8,384 bases of DNA from DASTQL01 sp035462375 (lineage in GTDB: Bacteria; Actinomycetota; Actinomycetes; Jiangellales; Jiangellaceae). The position numbers and the translations under genes were made by a program. The notes beneath the pieces were generated by a model. It saw only the letters and a list, made by a program, of their open reading frames with translations, had not been told where the DNA came from and ran no database searches. This document shows, in pieces, positions 1-7,321 of the stretch; position 1 is the stretch's first letter, and every line of letters starts with the position of its first letter. The stretch spans positions 1 through 8,384 of the forward strand of contig DATHUJ010000242.1 of NCBI GenBank assembly GCA_035462375.1, written 5' to 3'.

Positions 1-1
1 T

Positions 2-376
2 GAGCCGTCCACCGGAGCGACCAGTGATCTGGCGGGCGCGACGAAGCTCGCCGCCGAACTGATCGGCGCCCACGGCATGGGCGATTCGCTGATCTCACTC
101 GCCGCGGTGGAGCACTCCCGGCTCGGCGGCACCAACCTCGCCGGCCTCGTCCTCGCCGACTGCCGAGCCCGCGACGAGGTCGATCGACTCCTCGACGACG
201 CCAGGACGCGCGTCGAGGGCCGTCTGACGGAACACCAGCATCTGGTCGAGGCGCTGCGCGACGCCCTCCTGAGCCGCGACGAGCTGGTGGGTGACGCGAT
301 CACCGCCGTGCTCGCCACGGCGACGGCGCCCCGGGAGATCGATCTTCGCGACCTCCCGGGAACGGTCGTCGGTTAG
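2..376 (+). CDS. FtsH-like M41-family ATP-dependent metalloprotease, C-terminal part (5' end outside window)
   Basis: The reading frame enters from the left edge and gives 124 residues ending in TAG. The opening residues STGATSDLAGATKLAAELIG, followed by a GMGDSL segment, match the part of the FtsH M41 peptidase domain where the third zinc ligand, an Asp, sits in a 'GAxxDL..AT..A' helix; here that Asp is codon 26–28. The remainder (GLVLADCRARDEVDRLLDDA, then EHQHLVEALRDALLSRDELV) matches the FtsH C-terminal helices, usually written as 'VxxLLxxAxxxAxxLLxxHRxxLxxLAxALLExExLxG'. Family members degrade membrane and cytosolic proteins using ATP. The AAA module and HExxH motif would lie upstream and cannot be seen, so a divergent AAA/M41 protein rather than housekeeping FtsH is possible. 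The gene converges on rpfB and their stop codons overlap. Confidence 0.75.
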   Translation, partial: EPSTGATSDLAGATKLAAELIGAHGMGDSLISLAAVEHSRLGGTNLAGLVLADCRARDEVDRLLDDARTRVEGRLTEHQHLVEALRDALLSRDELVGDAITAVLATATAPREIDLRDLPGTVVG

Positions 377-1518
377 AGCAGTCCGAGCTTGGCAGCGCAG
401 CTGGGCCAGTGACCCCAGCCGCCGTTGGCCTTGAGCATCTTGCCGCGCTTGATCTGCTCCTCGCGGCTGTGCTCGTGCGGATAGCCACTGCCGCCGACAC
501 CGCGCCACGAGCTCAGGCTGAACTGCAGACCGCCGTAGTAGCCGTTGCCGGTGTTGATCGACCAGTTGCCGCCGGACTCGCACTGGGCGAGCCGGTCCCA
601 GACGCTGCCGTCGGAGACGGGCGGGGCGGGGCTGGACGAGCCGCCGGAGCCGGAGCTCGGCGACGGGCTCGGGCTGGACGCCGGGCGGGCCTTGGTGCCG
701 ACGAGCACGACCTTGTCGACCGGCTCGGTGACGACGGTCTCGGAGACCACCTTCTCCTCGGTGACGTCGCCGTCGACGACGGTGCGCTCGACGACCTTCT
801 CCCGGGTGCCGACCTTGCCCTCGGTCTCGACCTTCTTCTCACCCTGGTAGAGCGAGTCGGTCTTCTTCTCGACGGTCGCGAAGGCGATCTCCTCGGTCAC
901 GGTCTCGTTCTCGACCGCAATCCGCTGGACGGTGATCGTGGTGCCGGTGGTGACGCGTTCGTCGCGGCCCGGTGCGGTGGCGTCGCGGTCGCCGAGCGCG
1001 ACCCCGACGTCGGTGAGGGCCTCCGCCACGGTGAGGGCGGTGGTGGTGTGCTCCTGGGTCTCACCGTCGGCGGTCACGGTGATGTCCTTGGGGGTACGCA
1101 CCTCGAAGTCGAGGCCGCTGCGGGCGATGCCGAGCGAACGGGAGACGGACAGCTCCGCTCCCTGGGCACGGATCCCGAGCTCGGTCAGCGCCTCCTCGAC
1201 CGACAGCGCGGTGGTCCAGATCTCGCGCTCGGCGCCGTCGATCGTCACCGTCAGCAGCCGGCCGTAGCGGACGGAGATCTCCGTCCCGTCCTGGATGCTG
1301 CTCTCCGGCGAGGGCGCGACCACGTCGTGCTCTCCGAGCTCGATGCCCTCGGAGTCGAGGACACCCTCCACGGTCCGGGCGAAGGTGCTCACCTGCTGGC
1401 TCTCGCCGTCGACGCTCAGGGTCACGGTGGTGTCGAAGGTTGCGTAGGCGGTGGTGCCGCCGACGAGGGCGGTCACGACGGCGGCGTTGAGCGCCACGGT
1501 CTTGACGGACAGTCGCAC
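373..1518 (-). CDS. rpfB: Resuscitation-promoting factor RpfB (DUF348 x3, G5, RPF transglycosylase-like domain)
   Basis: A secreted peptidoglycan-cleaving enzyme of 381 residues that promotes regrowth of dormant actinobacteria. From the chosen GTG (1516–1518) a short basic stretch precedes a hydrophobic segment (about residues 8–26), giving a signal peptide or membrane anchor. Three DUF348 (YabE-like) repeats follow at about 30–70, 88–128 and 146–186, then a G5 domain at about 200–274. A Ser/Pro/Gly linker spans 277–305 and the RPF domain 306–381. The RPF domain has the catalytic Glu314 in the QCESGGNW motif and the conserved cysteines 313 and 374. M. tuberculosis RpfB has 362 residues and the same architecture. 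The frame stays open upstream to an ATG at 1686, but those 56 codons show no export signal or homology, and GGAG lies 4 bases before the GTG. The gene follows tatD, as is common in actinobacteria, but the usual next gene ksgA is absent. Confidence 0.95.
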   Translation of the reverse strand: MRLSVKTVALNAAVVTALVGGTTAYATFDTTVTLSVDGESQQVSTFARTVEGVLDSEGIELGEHDVVAPSPESSIQDGTEISVRYGRLLTVTIDGAEREIWTTALSVEEALTELGIRAQGAELSVSRSLGIARSGLDFEVRTPKDITVTADGETQEHTTTALTVAEALTDVGVALGDRDATAPGRDERVTTGTTITVQRIAVENETVTEEIAFATVEKKTDSLYQGEKKVETEGKVGTREKVVERTVVDGDVTEEKVVSETVVTEPVDKVVLVGTKARPASSPSPSPSSGSGGSSSPAPPVSDGSVWDRLAQCESGGNWSINTGNGYYGGLQFSLSSWRGVGGSGYPHEHSREEQIKRGKMLKANGGWGHWPSCAAKLGLL

Positions 1519-1670
1519 GGTGCTCCAGGTGGTGCGGAGGATCCGGGCACAGGGAGCGTACCGGCAGCACGAGGGACCTCCGCCGAACCCCCCGGCGCGT
1601 CGGCGCACCAGGGTGGCGCAGGTCCCCGTTTCCGCTGCCGAGGCTTCCCACCCCGGCCAACAGTCACAGG

Positions 1671-1700
1671 ACGGTAACGGCAGCACCCGGGGCTGGGCAA
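1671..1700 (-). promoter_or_regulatory. Possible rpfB promoter in the tatD–rpfB gap
   Basis: On the minus strand TTGCCC (1700–1695) lies 18 bases before TACCGT (1676–1671), an acceptable actinobacterial SigA-type pair. It would leave a 5' leader of about 145–150 bases before the rpfB GTG. The 238-base gap (1519–1756) is much longer than the other spacings in this cluster, which supports separate transcription of rpfB. This rests on two hexamers only, so it is tentative. Confidence 0.25.
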
Positions 1701-1756
1701 ACCTGGGAGGCGCCCTGTGGGCAGGCTCACGCCCGGCGGGGCCCCTGATTCGGGCG

Positions 1757-2596
1757 TCACCACGGACCGAAGACCCGGACGGCGTTGGCGGTGACGGTGT
1801 CGCAGGTCTCGGCCAGGTCCCGGCCGAGGACCTCGGCCACGGCCCGGACCGTGTACGGCAGCAGGTACGGCCCGTTCGGCCGCCCCCGGTACGGGTGGGG
1901 AGTGAGGTACGGGGAGTCCGTCTCCACCAGCACCTGGGCCGGCGGGACCTGGGTCAGGGCCTCCCGCAGGCCGGCCGCGTTCCGGAAGGTCACCGGACCC
2001 GCGAAGGACACGTACCAACCCTGCTCGGCGCAGTAGCGGGCCATCGCGGCGTCGCCGGAGAAGCAGTGGAAGACCACTGTGTCGGGCGGCCCGGCGTCAG
2101 CGAGCACCCGCAGCACGTCGGCGTGGGCGTCCCGGTCGTGGATGACCAGGGCCTTGCCGAGCTCCCGGGCCAGCGCGATGTGCGCCCGGAACGACTCCTC
2201 CTGCGCCTGACGTCCCTCCGGGCCCACCCAGTAGTGGTCGAGCCCGGTCTCTCCCACGGCCCGGACGTCGGGCCGGGCGGCCAGCTCGGCGACCTCGGCG
2301 AGGGCCCCGTCCAGGGAGCCTTCGTCGGCGTGCCGCGTGGCCTCGGTCGGATGCAACGCGACGCCCGCGACGACGGCGGCGTGGGCGGCGGCCACCTCGA
2401 CCGCCCACCGGGCGCCGGCCAGGTCGCAGCCGATCTGCACCAGCCGGTCGACGCCGACTGCGGCGGCCTCGGCGACGGCCCGCTCCACCGGTATCGGAGC
2501 CGCGCCCTCGTCCCGGGCGATGTCCAGGTGGCAGTGGCTGTCGACCACCGGACGTGGCAACGGCTCCGGGGCGGGCGGCCGAGCGGGGACGCTCAC
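1757..2596 (-). CDS. tatD: TatD-family metal-dependent hydrolase (DNase)
   Basis: A 279-residue TIM-barrel amidohydrolase of the TatD/YcfH family; characterised members are metal-dependent 3'-5' DNases linked to DNA repair and DNA turnover. The family motifs occur in order: VVDSHCHLD with metal ligands His21 and His23, AVGETGLDHYW with Glu116, VIHDRDAH with His153, FHCFSGD with His177, and VETDSPYLTPHPYRGRPN with Asp227. Length is typical (about 260–290). The start is the GTG at 2594–2596, whose GTGA overlaps the metG stop by 4 bases, pointing to translational coupling. The frame is open further upstream inside metG (ATG at 2719), but that part is metG read in another frame. The stop is TGA at 1757–1759. 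It lies between metG and rpfB, the usual actinobacterial order. Confidence 0.95.
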   Translation of the reverse strand: MSVPARPPAPEPLPRPVVDSHCHLDIARDEGAAPIPVERAVAEAAAVGVDRLVQIGCDLAGARWAVEVAAAHAAVVAGVALHPTEATRHADEGSLDGALAEVAELAARPDVRAVGETGLDHYWVGPEGRQAQEESFRAHIALARELGKALVIHDRDAHADVLRVLADAGPPDTVVFHCFSGDAAMARYCAEQGWYVSFAGPVTFRNAAGLREALTQVPPAQVLVETDSPYLTPHPYRGRPNGPYLLPYTVRAVAEVLGRDLAETCDTVTANAVRVFGPW

Positions 2597-4398
2597 GAGC
2601 CCGCGGCCCGCTCCTCCAGCCGGCTCAGCTCCTCTTCGACCACCGAGTCGTCGAGCTTGCGGAAGACAGGGGTCGGCGGGGCCACCGGCGTCCCCGGCTC
2701 GATCGGGCGGGTGCCCCACGGAAGTCCTTCCCCGGGGTCCCGGTCCAGCATCAGCACCGGGTAGGGCCGCCCGTCGTCGAGATCGGTGACCTCACGTACT
2801 GCCGGCATGGGCGCCACCCCGCCCGTACGGCCCAGGAGCTCGTGCACCAGCCGTGCCGAGTGCGGCAGGAACGGGGCCAGCAAGGTGTTGCAGTCGTCGA
2901 CGGCCTGGAGAGCCACGTGCAGCACGGTCCGCATCCGGTCGGGGTCCTCGGTGCGCAGCTTCCACGGCGCCTGCTGCGACAGGTAGGTGTTGGCCTCGCC
3001 GACGACCCGCATCGCCTCCTGGACGGCGGCCTTCTGCCGGTGCGTCTCGAGCAGGGAGCCCACGGCACCGAAGCCGGCCCGCGTCGTCTCCAGCAGAGCG
3101 CGGTCCGAGTCGGTGAGCTCGCCGGGCTCCGGGACCGACCCGACGTTCTTGGCCACCATGGAGACCGTGCGGTTGACGAGGTTGCCCCACCCGGCCACGA
3201 GCTCGTCGTTGTTGCGTCGCACGAACTCGGCCCAGGTGAAGTCGGTGTCCTGGTTCTCCGGGCCGGCGACCGCGATGAAATAGCGCAGCGCGTCGGGGTC
3301 GTAGCGCTCGAGGAAGTCGCGCACATAGATCACGACGCCCCGGCTGGACGAGAACTTGCGGCCCTCCATGGTGAGGAACTCGCTGGACACCACCTCGGTC
3401 GGCAGCTCGAGCGTGCCGTACGGGCCGGGCGACCCGCCTCTGGACCCCCGGCCGTCGTAGCCGAGCAGCTCGGCCGGCCAGATCTGACTGTGGAAGGTGA
3501 TGTTGTCCTTGCCCATGAAGTAGTACGAGGACGCTGCGGGGTCGCCCCACCAGGCCCGCCAGGCGTCGGGGTCGCCCGTGCGCCGCGCCCACTCCACCGA
3601 GGCCGACAGGTAGCCGATGACGGCGTCGAACCACACGTACAGGCGCTTGCTGGGGTTGTCCTCCCAGCCGGGGAGGGGCACCGGCACGCCCCAGTCGATG
3701 TCGCGCGTCATCGCCCGCGGTCGCACGTCTTGCAGCAGGTTGAGCGAAAACTTCAGGACGTTGGGCCGCCAGTCCGTACGGGTCTGCAGCCACTCGCCCA
3801 GTGCCTCGGACAGCGCCGGCAGGTCGAGGAAGAAGTGCTCGGTCTCGACGAACTCCGGGGTCTCGCCGTTGATCCGGCTGCGCGGGTTGATGAGGTCCGT
3901 GGGGTCGAGCTGGTTGCCGCAGTTGTCGCACTGGTCGCCGCGCGCGCCGTCGTAGCCGCAGATCGGGCAGGTGCCCTCGATGAAGCGGTCCGGCAGGGTG
4001 CGGCCCGTCGAGGGCGAGATGGCGCCCTTGGTGGTGCGCGGGACCATGTAGCCGTTACGGTGCAACGTCCGGAACATCTCCTGCGCCACCGCGTAGTGGT
4101 TGCGCGTCGTGGTCCGGGTGAAGAGGTCGTACGACAGGCCGAGCGCCTGCAGGTCCTCGACGATGACCCGGTTGTAGCGGTCGGCCAGCACCTGAGGGGG
4201 CACACCCTCGTGCTCGGCCTGGACCAGGATCGGCGTGCCGTGCTCGTCGGTGCCGCTCACCATGAGGACGTCGTGACCCGCCATGCGCATGTACCGGCTG
4301 AACACGTCGGACGGCACGCCGAACCCGGAGACGTGGCCGATGTGACGGGGCCCGTTGGCGTAGGGCCAGGCCACGGCCGTGAGCACGTGACGAGACAT
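2593..4398 (-). CDS. metG: Methionyl-tRNA synthetase
   Basis: A class I aminoacyl-tRNA synthetase of 601 residues that charges tRNA-Met with methionine in the cytosol. The Rossmann catalytic domain starts at once (AVAWPYANGPRHIGHVSGFG), with the HIGH motif at 19–22. A zinc knuckle in the connective region has Cys144, Cys147, Cys157 and Cys160 (CPIC and CDNC). WFDAVIGYLSA (about 256–266) and GKDNITFHS are conserved core motifs. The KMSKS loop reads KFSSS at 348–352. The anticodon-binding helical domain fills the C-terminus, and there is no EMAP/Trbp111-like tRNA-binding extension, which agrees with the length. ATG at 4398 is preceded by AGGA that overlaps the rsmI stop, a good ribosome binding site. 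The gene lies 10 bases after rsmI and overlaps tatD by 4 bases, so the three are probably co-transcribed. Confidence 0.98.
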   Translation of the reverse strand: MSRHVLTAVAWPYANGPRHIGHVSGFGVPSDVFSRYMRMAGHDVLMVSGTDEHGTPILVQAEHEGVPPQVLADRYNRVIVEDLQALGLSYDLFTRTTTRNHYAVAQEMFRTLHRNGYMVPRTTKGAISPSTGRTLPDRFIEGTCPICGYDGARGDQCDNCGNQLDPTDLINPRSRINGETPEFVETEHFFLDLPALSEALGEWLQTRTDWRPNVLKFSLNLLQDVRPRAMTRDIDWGVPVPLPGWEDNPSKRLYVWFDAVIGYLSASVEWARRTGDPDAWRAWWGDPAASSYYFMGKDNITFHSQIWPAELLGYDGRGSRGGSPGPYGTLELPTEVVSSEFLTMEGRKFSSSRGVVIYVRDFLERYDPDALRYFIAVAGPENQDTDFTWAEFVRRNNDELVAGWGNLVNRTVSMVAKNVGSVPEPGELTDSDRALLETTRAGFGAVGSLLETHRQKAAVQEAMRVVGEANTYLSQQAPWKLRTEDPDRMRTVLHVALQAVDDCNTLLAPFLPHSARLVHELLGRTGGVAPMPAVREVTDLDDGRPYPVLMLDRDPGEGLPWGTRPIEPGTPVAPPTPVFRKLDDSVVEEELSRLEERAAGS

Positions 4399-4408
4399 GA
4401 CCGCGATC

Positions 4409-5311
4409 CTAAGGGTGGCCCGCGTGCCCCTTCGCCGCGACCACCGCGGCGTAGACCTCCCGCTTGGGCCGGCCCAGCTCCCCCGCCACCTGGGCGATCG
4501 CCTGCTTGCGCGGGACGCCCGCTTCCTCCCGTACGGCGACGAGCCGGGCCGGGTCCGCGTCCTCGTCGGGGCGAGCGGGAGCGGCGCCTGCCACGACGAC
4601 AGTGACCTCCCCCCGTACGCCGTCCTCGGCCCACGCGGCCAGCTCGCCGAGTCCGCCGCGACGCACTTCCTCGTAGGTCTTGGTGAGCTCGCGGCAGACG
4701 GCGCCCGGCCGCTCGGGGCCGAAGGTCTCGGCGCAGGCCGTGAGCATCGCGCCCAGCCGGTGCGGCGCCTCGAAGAAGACCAGCGTGCGCTCCTCGGGGG
4801 CCAGGGCGGCGAGCCGGCGGGCGCGCTCTCCCGCCTTGCGCGGCAGGAAGCCCTCGAAGCAGAAGCGGTCGACCGGCAGCCCGCTCACGGCGAGTGCGGT
4901 GAGCACCGCGCTCGGGCCGGGCACGGCGGTGACCCGGACGCCGGCCTCCACCGCCGCGGCCACGAGCCGGTAGCCGGGGTCGGATACGGACGGCATGCCG
5001 GCATCCGTCACCAGCAGGACGTGCCGGCCGGCGAGCAGGGCCTCGACCAGCTCCGGCGTACGGGCGGTCTCGTTGCCCTCGAAGTACGAGAGCACCCGGC
5101 CCCGCGGGATCACGCCGAGCGTCCGGCAGAGCCGGCGCAGGCGGCGGGTGTCCTCGGCGGCCACGACGTCGGCGTGCTCGAGCTCGCGGGCGAGCCGGGG
5201 CGGCGCGTCGTCGGCGTCGCCGATGGGCGTGCCGGCCAGGACGAGCACCCCGCCGTGACCGGGACCGGACGCGAGGTCCTCGTCGTCCACGGTGTCCCTC
5301 ACCCTGCCCAT
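4409..5311 (-). CDS. rsmI: 16S rRNA (cytidine1402-2'-O)-methyltransferase RsmI
   Basis: A 300-residue SAM-dependent enzyme of the tetrapyrrole methylase fold that 2'-O-methylates C1402 in the decoding centre of 16S rRNA. Family motifs are visible in order: LVLAGTPIGDADD (about 23–35), VAAEDTRR (50–57), SYFEGNE (75–81), LVTDAGMPSVSDPGYR (100–115), VPGPSAVLTAL (130–140), FEGFLPRK (152–159), and an FFEAPHR segment further on. The C-terminal RKQAIAQVAGELGRPKREVY helices match the small C-terminal domain. I chose the ATG at 5309–5311 because AGGTGG lies 9 bases upstream and LAGTPIGD then sits near the N-terminus. GTG codons 4 and 8 are alternatives. The frame is open upstream to about 5794, but that overlaps pmt and shows no homology. 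The stop TAG is 10 bases before metG. Confidence 0.95.
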   Translation of the reverse strand: MGRVRDTVDDEDLASGPGHGGVLVLAGTPIGDADDAPPRLARELEHADVVAAEDTRRLRRLCRTLGVIPRGRVLSYFEGNETARTPELVEALLAGRHVLLVTDAGMPSVSDPGYRLVAAAVEAGVRVTAVPGPSAVLTALAVSGLPVDRFCFEGFLPRKAGERARRLAALAPEERTLVFFEAPHRLGAMLTACAETFGPERPGAVCRELTKTYEEVRRGGLGELAAWAEDGVRGEVTVVVAGAAPARPDEDADPARLVAVREEAGVPRKQAIAQVAGELGRPKREVYAAVVAAKGHAGHP

Positions 5312-5325
5312 CCTGGCAGCCCACC

Positions 5326-5331
5326 TACGAT
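5326..5331 (+). promoter_or_regulatory. Predicted -10 box for leaderless pmt mRNA
   Basis: TACGAT fits the actinobacterial TAnnnT -10 consensus. Six bases follow (GTGCCG) and then the in-frame GTG at 5338, exactly where transcription would be expected to begin. No Shine-Dalgarno sequence is visible before either candidate start, which favours a leaderless message. No convincing -35 is seen around 5302–5308. The box lies inside the 26-base gap from the divergent rsmI start, so the two promoters must overlap. Confidence 0.4.
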
Positions 5332-5337
5332 GTGCCG

Positions 5338-6969
5338 GTGACGCAGACGGCCGAGGCGAGCGGCGACGCCCCGACCACGGTGGCCCCGGGGGGCGATCGG
5401 GACCTGGTGACGTCCGAGCCTTCCGACGCCGATCGCGGGACCTCGCTGCGCGACCGCCTCGTCCCGCCGATGCCTGCTGATCGCCTCGCCGGCTGGTTGG
5501 TGGCTCTCGGGGTCGGGGTCCTGGCCGCCGTCCTACGGCTGGTGGATCTCGGCCGACCGGCGCGGTTGGTCTTCGACGAGACGTACTACGCCAAGGACGC
5601 CTTCGCGCTGCTGCGCTTCGGCCACGCCCGGACCTTCGTCGAGGACGCCGACGAGCTGATCCTCGCTGGGGACCTGGACGTCTTCGCCGAGGGACCGTCC
5701 TTCGTCGTGCACCCGGACGTCGGCAAGTGGCTGATCGCCGGTGGGATCGAGCTCTTCGGCATGCAACCGGTGGGGTGGCGGGTCGCGGGAGCACTCGCTG
5801 GTGCGGTGACCGTCGTCGTGCTGGCGAGGGCAGCCCGCCGCCTGTTCCGCTCGACGCTCCTGGGCGGCCTCGCCGGCCTGCTGCTCGCCGTCGACGGCAT
5901 GTCCATCGCGGTGAGCCGGACGGCCATCCTGGACGGGATCCTCGCGCTCTTCGTGGTGGCAGCCTTCGCGTGCCTGCTGGTGGACCGGGATCGATCCCGC
6001 GCCGCGTACGCGGACTGGGCGGAGACCAGAGCGGGGCGCCCGGTCGGTCCCGGGCCGTTGCTGGCCTGGCGGCCGTGGCGGCTGGCTGCGGGCGTCATGC
6101 TGGGGCTGGCCTGCGGCACCAAGTGGAACGGCATCTACGTCCTCGCCGCCTTCGGGCTCCTGACGGTGCTGTGGGAGGTCGGCACCCGCCGCGCCGTCGG
6201 CGTACGGCGTCCCTGGTCGAGCTCGCTCGCGGCAGACGCGCCGGTCGCCTTCGTCACGGTGGTGGGCAGCGCGGTCGTCACGTACGTCGCCTCCTGGGCG
6301 GGCTGGATCCTCACGTCCGACGGATGGTCCCGGCAGTGGGGCGCCGAGAACCCCGCGTCCGGTGTGACGGCCCTCGTGCCGGACTGGCTGCGCAGCCTCT
6401 GGCACTACCACGGGGAGATTCTGGAGTTCCACACCGGCCTGGACGCCGAGCACTCGTACGCCTCGCAGCCGTGGGGGTGGCTGGTGATGTGGCGGCCGGT
6501 GTCCTTCGACTTCGAGTCGCTGGAGCGAGGCGTCGGCGGGTGTGAGGCCGACCAGTGCGCGCAGGAGGTGCTCGCGCTGGGCACGCCGTTGCTGTGGTGG
6601 GGCGCCTGCCTGGCGCTGCTCGTGTGCCTGTGGGCGTGGGCGCTGCGGCGCGACTGGCGGGCGGGGGCGGTGCTGTGCGGGGTCGTGGCCACGTGGCTGC
6701 CGTGGTTCGCCTTCCCCGACCGGACGATCTTCTCCTTCTACGCCGTGCTGATCGCGCCGTTCCTTGTCTTGGCCGTGGTGTACGTGATCGGGCTCGTCCT
6801 CGGCGGGCCGGGCGCCTCGCCCACGAGACGCACTGTGGGGGCCTCGCTGGCCGGCGGCTACGTCCTGCTGGTGCTGCTGGTGGCGGCGTGGTTCTACCCG
6901 ATCCACGTCGACGCCGTGCTCCCGTACGACGAGTGGCTGCGGCGGATGTGGTTCAGCACGTGGATCTGA
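5338..6969 (+). CDS. pmt: Polyprenyl-phosphate-mannose:protein O-mannosyltransferase (GT39)
   Basis: A multi-spanning membrane enzyme of 543 residues that transfers mannose from polyprenyl-phosphate-mannose to Ser/Thr of proteins during Sec export. A hydrophilic tail of about 46 residues precedes the first membrane segment (about 50–70). Next comes RLVFDETYYAKDAF, which carries the Asp-Glu pair (80–81) equivalent to the catalytic acidic residues of GT39. HPDVGKWLI (125–133), SRTAILDGILALF and GLACGTKWNGIY are also typical, followed by a run of hydrophobic helices. The last helix is followed by DEWLRRMWFSTWI, a tail like that of mycobacterial Pmt. The start could be GTG 5332 or GTG 5338; neither has a Shine-Dalgarno sequence, and I chose 5338 because a -10 box sits 6 bases upstream. 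pmt divergent from rsmI is a common actinobacterial layout. Confidence 0.95.
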   Translation: MTQTAEASGDAPTTVAPGGDRDLVTSEPSDADRGTSLRDRLVPPMPADRLAGWLVALGVGVLAAVLRLVDLGRPARLVFDETYYAKDAFALLRFGHARTFVEDADELILAGDLDVFAEGPSFVVHPDVGKWLIAGGIELFGMQPVGWRVAGALAGAVTVVVLARAARRLFRSTLLGGLAGLLLAVDGMSIAVSRTAILDGILALFVVAAFACLLVDRDRSRAAYADWAETRAGRPVGPGPLLAWRPWRLAAGVMLGLACGTKWNGIYVLAAFGLLTVLWEVGTRRAVGVRRPWSSSLAADAPVAFVTVVGSAVVTYVASWAGWILTSDGWSRQWGAENPASGVTALVPDWLRSLWHYHGEILEFHTGLDAEHSYASQPWGWLVMWRPVSFDFESLERGVGGCEADQCAQEVLALGTPLLWWGACLALLVCLWAWALRRDWRAGAVLCGVVATWLPWFAFPDRTIFSFYAVLIAPFLVLAVVYVIGLVLGGPGASPTRRTVGASLAGGYVLLVLLVAAWFYPIHVDAVLPYDEWLRRMWFSTWI

Positions 6970-6993
6970 TCGCCCACGCCCTCCCGTCCCCGT

Positions 6994-7050
6994 CGATCAT
7001 GGAAGCATCGCCCTCGGGAGTCGTGCTGCCGGGCGATCCTTCCATGATCG
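6994..7050. repeat. 20-bp inverted repeat with 17-base loop downstream of pmt
   Basis: The left arm (6994–7013) begins CGATCATGGAAG and ends ATCGCCC. The right arm (7031–7050) is its reverse complement at 19 of 20 positions; the only mismatch is C7006 against C7038. The loop is 7014–7030. It begins 24 bases after the pmt stop, so the transcript would form a strong hairpin, but no T-run follows, so it is not a classical intrinsic terminator. It could be a factor-assisted terminator, an mRNA-stabilising hairpin, or one copy of a dispersed palindromic repeat. Confidence 0.85.
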
Positions 7051-7165
7051 CCGACGCCGGGGGCGGGCCCCGCCACCCGTCTGGTGGCGGCAGGCGGCGC
7101 CTGCGAGCGACCTGTCGAGCCCCGGCGCTCGTTGCCGGTCCTCGCCGAGCGTGCGTCGTCGACGA

Positions 7166-7309
7166 GCGACCGGTGGGTGTCGTGATCACGGTCCCGGCCG
7201 ACGACAACAGCTCACGTCCGGCCGCGTCGAGGCTGTCCCCGTGGTGGTCGTGCGTCAGCAGCACAGCGTCGATCGGCAGAAGGCCGGCGATCCTGCGCGG
7301 CCCCGCCAT
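7166..7309 (-). pseudogene. Fragment of UlaG-like metallo-beta-lactamase-fold hydrolase
   Basis: About 48 codons on the minus strand read as the internal part of an actinobacterial UlaG-like MBL-fold hydrolase: AGPRRIAGLLPIDAVLLTHD, followed by HHGDSLDAAGRELL and SSAGTVITTP. The THDHHGDSLD piece corresponds to the first metal-binding motif of the fold. The usual N-terminal strands (GxxxLLTDP) are missing upstream, where the sequence soon enters the CGNR relic on the other strand. Downstream, where an 'RLGGNARGLxPW'-like stretch would be expected, only a faint out-of-frame echo remains. About 50 of roughly 250 residues survive, so it cannot be functional. Family assignment is from remembered motifs. 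Confidence 0.6.
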
Positions 7310-7321
7310 CCGCCGCTGCCA

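Noticed and set aside
409..1677. Long plus-strand frame opposite rpfB
   Set aside because: The minus strand carries clear DUF348, G5 and RPF domains; the opposite frame is compositionally biased with no family motif.
1519..1686. N-terminal extension of RpfB to an ATG at 1686
   Set aside because: The 56 extra residues contain no signal peptide and would bury the hydrophobic export segment; the GTG at 1518 places it at the N-terminus.
1519..1756. c-di-AMP (ydaO-type) riboswitch before rpfB
   Set aside because: Such riboswitches precede some actinobacterial rpf genes, and ACGGGGACC is faintly similar, but the GGGGTGAATC-like and AGCTAACC-like boxes are not found by eye.
2554..4605. Long open frame on the plus strand opposite metG (683 codons)
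   Set aside because: It is antisense to an unmistakable MetRS, lacks any recognisable domain, and such frames are expected in high-GC DNA.
5312..5794. N-terminal extension of RsmI into the pmt region
   Set aside because: The frame is open but Arg-rich without homology, and it overlaps the Pmt coding sequence; RsmI motifs begin shortly after 5311.
5533..6906. Long minus-strand frame opposite pmt
   Set aside because: It overlaps a confident membrane mannosyltransferase and is His/Arg/Pro/Gln-rich with no domain, a frame shadow.
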